Shown here: positions 63,958-64,000 of the stretch, one piece after another
Layout: each line of letters begins with the position of its first letter
Numbering within the stretch: the first letter of the stretch is position 1
Assembly: GCF_029623955.1 (NCBI RefSeq)
Contig: NZ_JARSBP010000002.1
Coordinates: forward strand, 868,001-932,000
DNA length: 64,000 nt
Direction of reading: 5' to 3'
DNA from: Mycobacterium sp. 236(2023)
Lineage (GTDB): Bacteria > Actinomycetota > Actinomycetes > Mycobacteriales > Mycobacteriaceae
Made by a program: the position numbers and the translations under genes
Notes under the pieces: model-generated
What the model saw: the letters and a program-made list of their open reading frames with translations, nothing else
Database searches by the model: none
What the model was told of the DNA's origin: nothing

Positions 63958-64000
63958 GTGGGTATGCGGCCCGCGGCGAGAATGCCGAAGCTGACGCAAC
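63958..64000 (+). CDS. UPF0182 membrane protein, first 14 codons (3' end outside window)
   Basis: GTG 63958 opens VGMRPAARMPKLTQ and runs off the right edge. This matches the start of the large UPF0182 membrane protein that follows the Lon-like protease in mycobacteria (Rv3193c). GGAG lies 7 nt upstream. Only the start is visible, so the call rests on the N-terminal match and synteny. Confidence 0.7.
   Translation, partial: MGMRPAARMPKLTQ

Overview
The window is 64 kb of high-GC actinobacterial chromosome. It carries WhiB1, WhiB7, SigH/RshA, AdnA/AdnB, mycoredoxin, PdtaS, a DesA3-type desaturase, a WS/DGAT and the mini ribosomal protein bL37. Gene order follows Mycobacterium tuberculosis lpqB-secA1-ppk2-desA3-rsgA-aroA-sigH-whiB1-entC-moeB1-adnAB-uvrD2-whiB7 (about Rv3244c to Rv3193c), with extra genes not known at that place in M. 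tuberculosis. This points to a fast-growing Mycolicibacterium-type species. It is a core-genome region: I see no rRNA, tRNA, CRISPR array, insertion sequence, phage or integrative element. No stretch over 300 bp lacks a gene; the longest gaps are 3080-3366 and 29983-30261.

Layout. 1-7539: the end of lpqB, a Rieske lipoprotein, a nuclease-fold protein, a ComFC-like phosphoribosyltransferase, the hibernation factor hpf, secA1 and a small DUF6459 gene. 7708-14834: lipid and phosphate metabolism, with a WS/DGAT-like protein, a BCCT transporter, ppk2, a DUF6912 gene, and an electron-transfer reductase plus fatty-acid desaturase that share an unusual tandem operator. 14888-17133: two extra oxidoreductases. 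17255-26322: rsgA and aroA, an SRAP protease with a methyltransferase, then accessory metabolic genes and ybaK. 26341-30261: the regulatory block sigH-rshA, bL37, a biotinyl protein, pdtaS and whiB1. 30262-37891: a lipid kinase, a type II dehydroquinase, the operon gpm2-entC-GNAT, a ParA-like ATPase, a beta-propeller membrane protein and rhlE. 38148-45575: a ferritin-like protein, an MmpS-like protein, DUF3107, TetR, a DUF3152 protease, moeB1, an APH-like protein, an alkyltransferase-like protein and a hydrolase. 45653-58196: DNA repair and redox, with adnAB, DoxX, a K+ channel, nudC, a divergent map/XRE pair, mrx1 and uvrD2. 58220-64000: whiB7 with its attenuator leader, an ABC1 kinase, a ThiF-like protein, a DUF2342 protein, a Lon-like PDZ protease and the start of a UPF0182 gene.

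Regulation visible in the DNA. Many starts sit 6-7 nt after a -10-like hexamer, the layout of leaderless mycobacterial mRNAs; I used this to choose start codons. Several operons show 4-nt stop/start overlaps (ATGA, GTGA, TTGA). Three control regions stand out. Paired TACG-N4-CGTA palindromes at a fixed 15-bp pitch lie before both desaturase-system genes. Twin 16-bp operators lie between map and an XRE regulator. The whiB7 leader has an upstream ORF, an intrinsic terminator and a competing antiterminator pairing.

I did not find a clearly new large system. The map/XRE module and the desaturase operators are the best candidates for undescribed biology here.
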